The position numbers and the translations under genes are program-made. The notes beneath the pieces were generated by a model. It saw only the letters and a program-made list of their open reading frames with translations. It was not told the DNA's origin and did not search any database. Positions 48,001 through 59,640 of a stretch of DNA of 64,000 nt are shown here, piece after piece; position 1 is the stretch's first letter; every line of letters begins with the position of its first letter. Source of the stretch: Callipepla californica brunnescens (lineage: Eukaryota > Chordata > Aves > Galliformes > Odontophoridae); contig JALIRH010000018.1 in assembly GCA_023055505.1 (NCBI GenBank), forward strand, positions 13,059,646-13,123,645, read 5' to 3'.

Positions 48001-50647
48001 AAAAGTACTTAAAACTTGCTACAGGTGTGTTTTCCCTTTGTCATCACTGCAGCTTCCTGTGATTTTGATGATATGAAACAGAAGCAAATAATGCTGATGA
48101 TTTAGCAAGACTGACTGCAGTGACTCTCTCCATTTTAGGAATGTTTGCCTTTTGTATTTCTTAAGACAGATTTTGCTCCGCTGCCATAACCACCGATTTC
48201 AGCAGAACGAGCAGGCTTCTGCTTGACACCTCAGTAACAGGAAGATAATGAACCTTCTTACACATAAGCAAGAATAAAACATGTTAATCTAAAGTTGGTA
48301 CAAAGTCCTGTCACATCTTCACACAGGCTTAGCTTTAGCAGCTCCCCATCTGATGAACTCTGCAGAGCTGCACATCTTCCTGATGCTGCGTGGAGGCCCA
48401 TGGAGATCCTCACAGTGCCTCTGACAGTGTCCCCTGAGCATGGTGTGCTCGGTGCCCAGCCTGGGGCTGTTGTGCCCTCAGCCCTCTGCCTGGCAGCCGG
48501 CAGGCAGGCCGGAGCTGCAGGAGCAGGCTTCTGGCTCCATAGGGCTGGGTTGTGGTGGCTGCTGCGTTCATCACGATGCCAGCCAGCACCCAGGGCCATC
48601 AGTTTCTTTTCTCTTCGCAAACTGTGTGGCCTTCACAGGCTGAGAGGAGGATGGCAGGATGCCTGCACTGCTTTCACTGTGCGCATCAGGCCGTGGCCCA
48701 GACGAGGGCAGCTGCGGTGGCCTGCCAGCATTGCCTGGCAGAAGGCCCCGCCAGGACACGGCTTGGAGCAGGGTTGCTCTTGATGCTTTCCTGTTCTTCA
48801 CTTTGGTTCCAGAAGATGTCGGTGTCTCATGACTGTAATAATACTCAATCATCATGCTATAATTAAGGGCTTTTCAGTTACTCGTCTGTGTAACTGATTA
48901 CTTTGGGCTCAACCCGCTCATGCTGAGCTTGCTTGGCAGAATTCCCACCGACAGCAGTACGAGAAGGATCGGGCCTTCTCTTAGCCACTTCCCAGTACTG
49001 TCTGACAGTACCACGCTTTTGAGACTGTTCATGGTGGAGATTAATTATTTACACTCTTAATTCTTGGAATATTGAAATGGCACCGTAGAAATAACGTGCT
49101 CATTCTCAGAAGCCGGTCTGTTCTGGTCATTGCTGCTTCCCAAGAATGCAGTACAAAAAAGAGAAAAAAAGTATGAAAAGGCTCGAGAAAGGTTTCATTT
49201 GAGAGCCTGAGAATGTTCAATTTTTGAGGCATGAAAAATAGGAAGGAAAATGAAACATCTTGCAGCATGGATAGTATAGCACCGTTTGACTTGCTTTCTC
49301 CTGTTTTATAAAATGACAACCAATTAAACAATCAAACAAACCTAAATAAAAACTTCAGAACAAAATACATCCACAGATTCATTTGTTATTTTAGAGATCA
49401 AATCAGCATTTTTTGCCCAGGCCTTGCCATTAACTGAAATGGACAGGATACTCAGATTCGTAGTATCTAAAAAAAACCACTGAATGTTTATAGGGAGGAC
49501 AGAGCATCCATGCTGTGTCTTGTTTTTAAACATGAAGGATTTGATTTTTGAGGTATTGAAAATCCTTGCAGCCCCAAGATTGAGTGTCTGGCTTGGAGGC
49601 CAGCCTGCTGAAATCCCCCACTTTGTCACAAGGTGGGATGGAGGAGCCTGGGCACAGCCTTTCAGGGCACCTCACTTTCTGTCTAGAACACGCTGCAGCT
49701 CCCACACTGTTGGGTAATCTGCGTTTCGTTGCCACACAGCATTTCTCTTTCCTTCCTGTGAAGTTTTCAGTGCTGTTGCGTGTCAGAACAGCAGCAGCAG
49801 AATATTCTGAGAAGCAGCTTGAGTTTTCAGTGAGGTAGGCATTCACAAGCGTGGCCAGGAGACGGAGTCATCCTAATGGGGTTCCTCCCTTCCCATCTGC
49901 AGGCATCGTGTTTTCAGGAATCTACTGAACATCTGGTTTTGTGCATGGCACTGCAGCCAGGCAGCTTGTCATCCCAGCAAATGTTCTTTAAAAGGCAAGA
50001 GAGCCTAAAGGACAAAGCACAATCCAGGGCTGTGTTGAATCTAATTCCAGCTCTCCCTTTAAATGTGTATGTCTCGTTATCGATAATTTTTTCTGTTTCC
50101 TTGCCTCACCTAGATTTAATGAGAGTTTAGTTTTGCACTTTAACCCAGAGATGTGAAGATCTCTCTTAGAAACCTTAGAAAAAAAAAATTAGAAAAAAGC
50201 TAAATGCAGTAATAAAGCTTTTGTCTCATCTCACTGCTGGAAAGGAAGGAAGAAAGGAAAGAAGGGCGTGAGAAGGAAAGACAAGCTGCTCTATCAGGAT
50301 ATTGTCTGAGAGAAGGAATGAGAGGTGTCAAAACTTACCTAGTAAAATAACAGTAGGTGAGAAAGTTTGCTGCCAGCAAATATTTATTTTTTCAAAATGC
50401 AAACATTTTCACAGAGCTGAAAATCTCACCCCAACATCTGTGTTCATCATCCAAATATTCTGCTTTGTGAATTGAAGTGCTTAATTTTCCCATTCCTTTC
50501 ATGTTGACTTTGTAATCATATTAGAATACCAAATTAAATATTACAATACAATCCTGCTAGATGCTGTAGAGACTGGTATGATATATGTAGGACAGAAATT
50601 TGACACTACCTATGTTTAATATCTAGGAACAGACATTTCTTCTCAGC

Positions 50648-50922
50648 GGTGTGTGGTGATTAGGATGAGGGGAAATGGCCACAAACTGAAGCAGAGGAAG
50701 TTCTGCACAAATGTGTGTGGAAAATTACTCACAGTGCAGTGACAGAGCACTGGCACAGGCTGCACAGAGGTGGTGGAGTCTCCATCTCTGGAGAGGTTCA
50801 AGACCCGCCTGGATGCCTACCTGTGCAACCTGGGCTAGGGAGCTGCTTTGGCAGGGGGCTGGACTCATTGATCTCTAGAAGTCCCTTCCAACCCCTACAA
50901 TTTTGTGATCCTGTGATTCTGT
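50648..50922 (+). mobile_element. CR1 LINE 3' fragment (F-like), plus orientation
   Basis: ACTGGCACAGGCTGCACAGA, GTGGTGGAGTCTCCATCTC, TTCAAGACCCGCCTGGATGC, CTGTGCAACCTGGGCTAGG and GTCCCTTCCAACCCCTAC lead to the GTGATCCTGTGATTCTGT tail. It is the inverse orientation of the copies at 11354 and 16692 and appears fairly young. Confidence 0.94.
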
Positions 50923-51423
50923 AACAGTAATTTTTCAACATTTTCTCTGAGAGGAATTTGAAATTTTAATTCTGATTCAGAATGAAAAAAATTCTTGAAA
51001 TGTTTGTTTCCCTGAATGTGGAATTTCCTACCCACTGTGAAGGCAAAATAGAGCAATAGAAGCTACAAAATGCAAGCCTACATTTTGTAGTCTATTGATA
51101 TTCATAATTTATGCTTTCCATTTGAGCAATTTTCCTTAATTTTATTTTCTTCTTGTGTACACCACTGAAAGAAGTCACATTTATTCTAAAATAGCGTTCA
51201 TTTATTTAAATCTTACGCTCTATTGTTTCGAACATCACACATCTCAGCAGTGACATGTTAGCAAAGTGTCTCTAATTTTATAAGCTGACATTTGTTTTAC
51301 ATGTTCCTTTTTAGCTAGGCTGTGAGTGTAGAGAAAAAAGGACCACTGATGTGCAAACAAAAATAGGTATGGAAATTTGTAACTTTTCCCATAAGGCATT
51401 CAAGAATAAGCTGAAATCTTTTC

Positions 51424-51481
51424 CTTTTTTTTTTTTTTTTTTTGTTTTGTTTGTTTGTTTGTTTCTTTCTTTTTTATTTTT
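51424..51481 (+). repeat. Poly-T / (GTTT)n tract
   Basis: About eighteen T bases followed by four to five GTTT units and a T-rich tail. On the minus strand it is a poly-A/AAAC tail-like sequence. Confidence 0.93.
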
Positions 51482-51797
51482 TACATCAGCATTCCCTCTT
51501 TTTGTATAAGGATGTCCAGAGTTAGTCACCAGTCGCATCCCCAGGTCAGAGCTGAGATGCTGAGGGCTGAAACTCAGACAGCTGGCACATTATTGCAGTG
51601 CTGTAGTTGTGCTTACCAGGTCGGCTGGGGCTGTGGAAGTTGGTGGCATCTTCTTGCTTCTGCCCTGTGGTGTTTCAGATTGTGAGGGCAGTTGTGCTTC
51701 CAGTTACACCTGTGCAGCCCCACTGGTATTTAATAGAGTTGTACAAGCATAACTGAGGATATAATCTGCCTGCAGTTATATAGAATCACGTGATACT

Positions 51798-51821
51798 TTT
51801 TCTTTCTTTCTTTCTGTTTCT
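51798..51821 (+). repeat. (TTTC)n short microsatellite
   Basis: TTTTTC followed by about four TTTC units. Confidence 0.85.
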
Positions 51822-54696
51822 GGAGTCACTTTCCCAGCAAAAGCTTGGCTTTGCTGCAATGGGACCTTAACACTTGAAGGACTATCGTCAGTAATTAAAT
51901 CTGAGACTCAAAGGCAGTGTTGCAGACATTGCTGATGGAATACAAGAGGCATCTTCTGCAGCATTTACATTTCTTTGATTCTCACGAAGTCCGCCCCAGC
52001 TGCAGGCAGGGAGGTCGGGGCACTGATAAGGTCCATGAGGATTCAGAAGGTGGAGGGCCACTCCCATATCCCTCAGAGAGACCTCTGTATAGAAGCAAGG
52101 CCTTTTTGTTACAGAACAATACTCTTGTGCTAGAAGACGATTTTGGCTGCTGTTTTGTTTGCTGTTTGTGCAAATCCAGAGAGGTGCTGGGTATTTCCAG
52201 CCCAGCCTCTCTCCTCAGCCTCCACTTGTGAAGACAATCACTGCTCTTCCCTTTCTTTTCATTCTGCAGAAAGGCATCCAAAGAGATCCAAAGCCTGCAG
52301 AGATGTGTCTCATACTTTTGCTAAGTTTTGAGTCATGTCCTCAGCAACTTACCAGAGAATATTCTCAGCTGGAGCATTTGCATCTCTTGAAGGTGTCTAC
52401 TACTGCAGATGGTGGCAGGTCTGCATCCTGCCTGTACCACCACAACACATGGGCACAGAGGCACTTTGTGTAGCCCCTCTCATCTTCTTTTGAGGCACAG
52501 TGACGCAGATAGTGACAGGTGGAGATGGGGCTTCATTTCAAACCTTTCATTTTTTGTGTTACTTGGCCACACCAATGGAAGGAATATGATTCATGGGAGT
52601 TTTTCCTTCTGTACTGCTGTGAGACAAAGGAAGTCCTCACAACGGGTATCCATCCTCACTGCTGATATCTTGTCTGGAATCTGTATATGCTAAGGATGCA
52701 GAAGACAGTAACTGTGTCTTTAACAATATTTGGAGGTGAAGAAATACACTGAAGAAACAGGCAGAATTTCAGGGGGAAAAAAAAGTCAAAAAATGAAGAT
52801 TGCTGTCAGGAAGCCAGAGTCTGTTTGCCAACTTTACTAATTTGTCCAGAGGAGTATTGTCACATCATTTCCAACGATCTTAATAGACAGATTTGCTTCT
52901 AGATGTTTCTTAGATTTTCAATGAGTTTCTTTGGTATGTAAATTTCAAGAATGCTGACAAGTAGACAAAGCCTAAAAGTTTGTAAATAAATCAGTGTCAT
53001 GAAATGAGGAGACTTTCCTCTGCTTTGCAGAACAGCAACGTTCCCACCACGGACACTCCTGCCCTGAGGAGTCCCTGCAGAGTAGGCTGGTGAGGATGCG
53101 AAGTGCTAAGTACAGGGGAAAGAAATATGAATGAAAGCTCTGAAGAGAGCTCACAGAGGTAAGGAAAAAATACAGTAAATGACTAGAAAGATGAGGTGCT
53201 GTGCACTAATAATCTAGATCAGTTTGTGATTAGTGGCTGCAGGCTATCAAGAAATGTATCCTCGGGGCAGTGAAATCTATTATCTCTCTTGTAAATTTGG
53301 AATAAATTTTAAGTTAGTGGTGCTCCATTTACATGTAGCAAGCTTAACTGAAGGTAAAATTATTTTGCAGACATGATGCTGACACTGAAAGAAGAGCAAA
53401 GTTCCCCTATGTGCAAGAAGTCTGAAAGCAATAAAAAATTACTTCTTGTTGGGTATTAAGAATGAAATGTAATGGACTCTCTGTAAAGAGGTGAATGATT
53501 TCATTTAATGGAAGCAAAGCAACCATATATAAAATGGTTGAACTTTCTGCTGGAAGCGCTTCAGGACATATAAATGGAAACAAGTTGGTCTTGAGGTTCA
53601 TAGGGGAAAATCATTGAAACTATCAGCCTAGTGCATAGCAAAGAAAAGCAAACAAGGTAACAGACTGCAGCAGCACTTAGAATATAAAATGAAATGGTAG
53701 CTTTAGGTGAGCAGGAAAATAACAGAGAGCGTGTCTGATTCTAGGAGCATGGCAAAAACATTTTGCTTGGAAGAGCCTGAAGTGTCTGCACACTGCAAAG
53801 GTGGGTTCAGTTTCCCGTACGATACATTCTGCAGGCTGTCAAACTCTGTGTATGTACATCAAGGCTTTGCTTTCAGAACATTACGATGACTGGTATCATG
53901 TCTTTTTAGAAACCCCTTGTAATAGCTAATGTGAGAGCGCAGAATGACTCAGCAAAAGCAAGGGAGAAGCAATCAGCATGGTTTCCCCCAGCAGGAATAA
54001 ATCATTGTAACTGTAAATCAAACAAGTTATTACAGGGCTCAAACAGCCCTGAAAATTTCAAGTAGCAGCGGCAGATAATTAAAGAGAAAAGGTCTGGGTC
54101 GAGACCAAGCTTTACATTTAAAAACCTTTATGGACTCACTGCAAAACCTTTGTTTTCTTTATTTTTTTTTCTCTCTCCCTCTCACTCCCTCTCTCGACAG
54201 TCATGGAATGGTGATGTGAAAAAAGGAAAGTGCAGAACAAAGATGACTTACAAAGTGCCCTCAGCAGAGTGGGGATCTAATCAGTGAGGAGAGGATGTGG
54301 TTCCAGCATAGGCACCAGTCAAGAAAATGTTTGTATTGGTGGGAAGGCAAATGTTAGCCAAGCCAGCGCAGGCAGGAGACTGCTTCTGGTCCTGATCCAG
54401 GTCCATCAGGTGTGCTTATTCTGCCTCTCGCAATTCCTCCCCTAGAGAGGTGCACCAAGGTCCACACACTGGTGGGTCATCACCACCCATGGCTTCACAC
54501 GGCTAGCAGGCCTGCTTGGGGCTGGGAGGAAAGCCATGGGGCCAGCCAGTCCTGTGCAGGCCTTAACACAAACATCACTGTTTGCTTAGTGCTTTAATCT
54601 CTTCCTGGCTTACATCTGCTGTTTCGCACTGTAAATACATGAGATGTCCTCTGTATCAGTGCTTCTTTCTGGGCAGCAGTCTTGGTTACATTGAGA

Positions 54697-54784
54697 CTTG
54701 GACTAGATTGGACTAGTTTAGTCAACTACCATTAGATTAGATGATCTTAGCAGTCTTTTCCAGCCAGCCTTAACAATTCTTTGA
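54697..54784 (+). mobile_element. CR1 3' tail, plus orientation
   Basis: TTAGATTAGATGATCTTAGC, AGTCTTTTCCAGCCAGCCTT and AACAATTCTTTGAGA resemble a diverged CR1 terminal block. The GGACTAGATTGGACTAG just before it is consistent with the GGTTGGACTAGATGA motif, partly duplicated. Confidence 0.65.
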
Positions 54785-57700
54785 GACGCTATCGCATACT
54801 TTCAACAAGGAGTATCTAAAGAAATCCTGACAGATTGTGGTGTCTTGTGAACTCTCCCTGAAGAGATGGAAAAGATCTCTTATGCTAAACAGGAAATGAG
54901 TAAGAGACAAAAACAAAAAAGAAGTATATAAAATAGTAACTTCTTCAAAGAAAGAGTGGGATTTTTCTTTTCTGATCACATAATACATAAATAGGGGGAG
55001 AAACAATGAAGTTAGAAGATGGAAAATTAAAAACTTGAAACACTATCACTGAATGTACATAGTTAGACTGCAAAATGCAGCACAACTAGAAGAGAATGAA
55101 TGAAACTCAAATTTAGTTTGAGTAGTTATATCTGCTATATCTAAAGAGACGGCTAATAGTGGCAGGAAAAAAAAAAGGATATTGCAGCTTCAGAATTTTA
55201 GCATAATGATCATTATTAAGGATCAACAGAATAAGTGAAGATGAGAAGGAAGGTAGAATTTACCATGTAGAAAAACTGTTTAGTAAGAAGATGTTAAATT
55301 TCCATGTAAGATATCAGGCTCTGGTCATTTTAATGACCTTTGCTGATCTTGCATCTCACATGATATTCAGTGCTCAGTGTCTTCCCTGAGCTGCAGCACA
55401 CATGTTCATCCATATGCATTTCTGAAGCTGAGTAAAGCTTTCCTTCGTAACATCCTAATTTAAATGAACCTTTTGATTAGAACAGAAAGAGTTAATGATT
55501 AAATGGAGGGCAAAACTAAACCTGTATGTAAGAACAGCAATTTCTTTGGGCCTGACTACAGGCAAACGTATGCCTTTGTGTGTAAATAAACTCCATTCCG
55601 ATTAAGCAAGCAAGTTCTCTTTTTGTTTTTACTCTTTCTATTTAATCAACAGTAACAGGAGAGATAGAATCAGATCCTTGATTGCTACTGATGGCATACT
55701 GTAAACAGCTTGTGGAAAGACAATGCAGAACAAGGGCATGATTGATGTTGTGAGAAACAAAACAGCAAGGGAAGTCAGATGCAGAATTTAGTAAAGAGAA
55801 ACCGGTTTTTACCTTGATTAATCCTTGAGAAAAATACTTAAACATAGTGCAGTGGATGTTCAGTCCTACTACTAGAAAGCAAAAACCCAACAAAAGATGG
55901 GTTGGCCGCAAGCGAGATGGGCACAAGACCCAACGCAGCAGTTGTAGGAAACCCCCTTGTTTAGCAATCAGAAACTCAACATGCAAAATCGTGAGCATAA
56001 AACCACTTATCTTGTATATCATGCATATATTTTTATTGTTTTTTTTAATCTGAAAGAGTAGCAACGTCTCATGGCTTTATATATGTCTGATAGATTAAAC
56101 CTGCTTGCTAAGGCTTGTGACTTCAGCGTGCAGTTACTGGGAGAATTTGCTGTCCACGTTTAATTTTCTTTGTGTAGCAAGTGCATGCTGTATCAATATT
56201 TTCCAATTTTCAAATTCCGTAATGCGATTTACACGGATAAAAATTTATACTCTTTTGAGGAAAGAAGGAGCAGCATCAGCCACCCCCTTCAAACACTTCC
56301 ATGTTAAGGAAATGCCGGGTGAAGGAAATGCCACTCCTCTCCTGCAAGCTAAATGACATTTCAGAATGTTGTTTTATCTGTCTGTACATATAAATGTGCA
56401 TACACAGTTACGATATATGCATTTTTTTAATTATGTGATGTTATATAAACTCTCTGTAGTTTAGTGATCCAGACCCTCTATAAATCTGCTTTGAAGTGAA
56501 GTCAGAGAGCAGAAACGCACCTTCCTGCTGGGATTTTGGAATAAAATGTTCTGCAGCAGTAAAGGAGCTTATCCAGAATGTATCAATTAACAGTCATAGT
56601 GACACGGAGTGAATCACTGTGTGATGTTCTTTTGCAAGTTTTGAGGAAAAAAAAATGATAAAAAAAAGCAGCCTCATTTTTAGAAGTAGCTTTTGAGATT
56701 GTGACTGTTCACTTCAGTTATTGGTTGGTTTGGATTAAGGCCTTTTATTAGATGAAAAATACTTGTTACAAAACAGGCTTAAATCTTACTTCCAAAAGCT
56801 TCTTAAGCATGTGAACCACCTATGTCATTTTCTAATGTCATGCTGGTACTTAAAAACATACTTTTACACAAAAATAAATAAATAAATAAATCCAAAGCCA
56901 GAACATAAAAATAGATCTATCATTTTTACAAGCAGGGCTATCTGAGTTCTTTGTGTTAGGCTTACTGCCTTTAAATACTGAATTACGAGTGGCTGATATT
57001 ACTCAAACAGCAGCAGCAGGTTAGGAAACAGTACAAAATGTAGCGTGGTGAGGAATCTTAGGAGCCCTGTTCCTAACCAGCGTGACTCTGGGGAACCCTG
57101 GCGTCATTGATCTGGCTGGAGCAGCCAGAGCAGTGAGCAGTAACCAATTTGGTACTTACTTGGGAGTCTCCAGTGTCAGAATCAAAAAAAAAAAGAGGGC
57201 TTATCTTTCATTCTGCACTGTCTCAGCACACTGGGATGTGAGATGATGAGGTTGAATTAAACTGCTGCCTTAATGGACTTGGAATTAGACTATCAGAAAT
57301 AATATATTATGTATCATAAGAATAGTTTATTACCTTTCAATAAACTAAGGGCTAGTATCATTTATATAATTGGAATCAGACATCTTGAGGTAATTCGGGA
57401 AGGGTGTTCTTAATAACTCTCTTGATGAGCTCTTGGCTTTCTCCAGTGTTTAAATTCTTCCTATCAGCAGAATGAATTGTATCAGACAATTTCTAGTGCA
57501 TATATTGTAGGGGGTCAAAGTATCATTCTTGGACATTTTATGGCTCATGGCAGGCAACTGTTAGAGAAGAAATTGTAAGGTCTGGGCCACACTGAATCCT
57601 CTCTGCAGCGGTTCTTAAAGCAATTTGGCACTCTGATCACATCATGGTTTTCTTTTGTACCAACAAAAATGATTGGAAGAGCAAAAAGCAAAGCTCAGTG

Positions 57701-59439
57701 CTTACAGGGACGTGGATCATCCTAAGGGCAAGAAATGAGAAGGCTTTTTTTTTTTTCAGATGTCTGCTTTTACCTCATCTATGTCACATGTGAATTTTTC
57801 CTCAACGATGGCAGGACCTCTTTATTCTTTTAGTTTTTTAAATCCTCTGATTTTGTCCCTGTTCCTCTCCTGGCCTCGCTAGGTTTTCACACAGTTGTGC
57901 TTAGTAGATGAGTGTAATGCTACAGAATAGCCAAAATCCAAATGACTGCTGCACAAGCCAAACATAAACAAGTTATATAACATTGCAACCACTCGTTTAT
58001 TAAAGTAAGTGGAAATTATGAGGCATACGTAATCTTTTGGACAACTGACAGGCAGGTGTGATCAAGAGAGTAGGGAATCCAGTGATTGTAGGCAGATAGA
58101 GAGACAGGTTTGTCTGGGTGATTAGAAAGTGAAGTGGAATTGAGAAGAACAGAGTGTCAGTGAGTGCTACAGGATGAAGAGAGATGGTGGTGACAGCTGT
58201 GCCAGGGCAGGAACAAAAAGGACAACAAGGGCAGAGTGGGCATGAATACTGCTGGATTCCCTCAGCTCGGGCACACGTGGTATGGAAGGGACAGGTAGCA
58301 GCAGGGGCTCTGGACACTGTCTGACATGGCTGTGACTGAGCTGCCCATCTTCATCCCACCGCTGCACTGTGGCACGCATCACCAGCGAGCTGGGCCATTT
58401 TTCACTGAGGCTAAACCAAAGGCCAAACCGTCTCCAGCCTTCCTTACAAATCCTATTTTGTGGCATTTGTATCACTTCCTTTTCTCAGCATTTGCATCAT
58501 ATTTTGGTCTGATCATCTTCCCCGCAGCTGGTGCTATGCATCTCCTCACCCATCGCTGTTTCCTACGGGCAGCAGCATGGAGCCGGGCAGTCTGGAACAC
58601 CGCAGTCATCCTTTGACAAAAAAGCAAAGGAATTGCTGTCCCCTGCACACTGCAGTGTGCCATGGCTGGGCAGTGCCCAAGGAATCCAGGATGTCTGTAG
58701 ACTGTCTACAGGGAAGTGCCAGCACAGGTGGGATGGGTGAGCTCTGGTGCTGCATCATGAGCATGACCAGCAGCAGCAGTGTCACAGCTGTGTCTGTCTA
58801 AGGTCACAGGCAAGGTTCTGTGCTCCTGGAAGCCCAGCTGTTCTCCCCACAAACCTTGCTTCTTTTAACAGTGTTGCAGATGGTAGCACAATATTGCTGT
58901 GAAAAAAAAAGCAACAAAAATAGAGGTGCAGATCACCTCAGGACATCCAGCTCGTGTGCGGTGATTCTGCTTTTTATTTCCCCTACATGAGAATGTTGCC
59001 AATCAAGCTTCTGATGAAAGCCATGTATATCTCACAGTATCACTAAGGAAGAGATGATAGACTTATGAAGGTGCTAGATACCATGGAAAACTCTTCGTTG
59101 GGACTATATTCATCTTCTTGACTTTAACAAAATCGTCTCAGATAGTGGCAGGGCAGTGCTGGGCATGGTATTCCACAAGTGCTTGCAGGCACTGCTGTAC
59201 AAACATTGAAACAGCCACAAAGTCAGTTCCATAGTGGGCACAATTAATTTATTTTTCCTAGTAGCATTATTTTATTCATGCTGGTCCACTTTCAGACGAC
59301 CTTATTTGTTGAGCACACTCAAATGTAATGGGGGAAGTCACTCCCTTAGTTTTGCTCTTGTTTGAGTGTGGGCTTTTCTATCATTCTTCTCTTTTGTAAA
59401 TACGTTTGTTCTTATCCTGCTGTAGTTTAGCCTCCCTTT
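54785..59439. other. Non-coding AT-rich stretch
   Basis: Only an AAAT repeat and short frames. The 140-codon minus frame (55642-56064) and the frame antisense to it both lack recognisable motifs. Confidence 0.5.
56873..56892 (+). repeat. (AAAT)5 microsatellite
   Basis: Five AAAT/AATA units following ACACAA. Confidence 0.93.
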
Positions 59440-59640
59440 TGTGCCAGATCTTGTCAAAGGGCTTCTGAAAGTTCAGGGATATTAATCAGTTGTTATTTAT
59501 TTGCTTACTTACGGATGCTTTCAAGTAGAAAAGTGGAAGAAATACCTGAGAACTATTTTTCCACCACTGAAATAAGGCTGGTTAATCCTTGCCACATCTA
59601 GGACTTCCAGTTGCTTTACTTTCAGCCAATTCAACAATTC
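59440..59640 (-). mobile_element. Ancient CR1/L3-type LINE reverse-transcriptase relic, minus orientation
   Basis: The reverse complement of 59446-59480 reads CTGAACTTTCAGAAGCCC then TTTGACAAGATC, i.e. LNFQKPFDKI, matching the LDFxKAFDKV motif of RT. Further right, ACTGAAATAAGGCTGGTTAA followed by a CTAGGA block matches the later RT segment in the expected order. No open frame survives. This looks older than the CR1 3' ends elsewhere in the window. Confidence 0.6.

Larger units (their letters stand above)
35494..50647. other. Long non-coding stretch, largely transposon-free
   Basis: About 15 kb without a recognised CR1 or LTR. Contents are A-rich tracts at 37318, 38760-38800 and 44967, T-rich sequence at 40187-40215, and moderately GC-rich islands near 44540-44780 and 48330-48780 where the longest spurious frames lie (123 and 162 codons). 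About 47270-47560 is AT-rich unique sequence resembling old conserved DNA. Other frames (152 codons at 36090, 132 at 38432, 154 at 40255) have no motifs. Confidence 0.5.
50923..54696. other. Non-coding stretch with T-rich repeats and a splice-like signal
   Basis: Holds the poly-T tract at 51424 and TTTC run at 51798. A strong polypyrimidine-AG at 54150-54200 is followed by an 83-nt open segment, listed as a finding. No domain was recognised in any frame. Confidence 0.5.

Noticed and set aside
48295..48783. 162-codon plus-strand frame
   Set aside because: It falls in a local GC-rich patch with overlapping frames on both strands and shows no motif.
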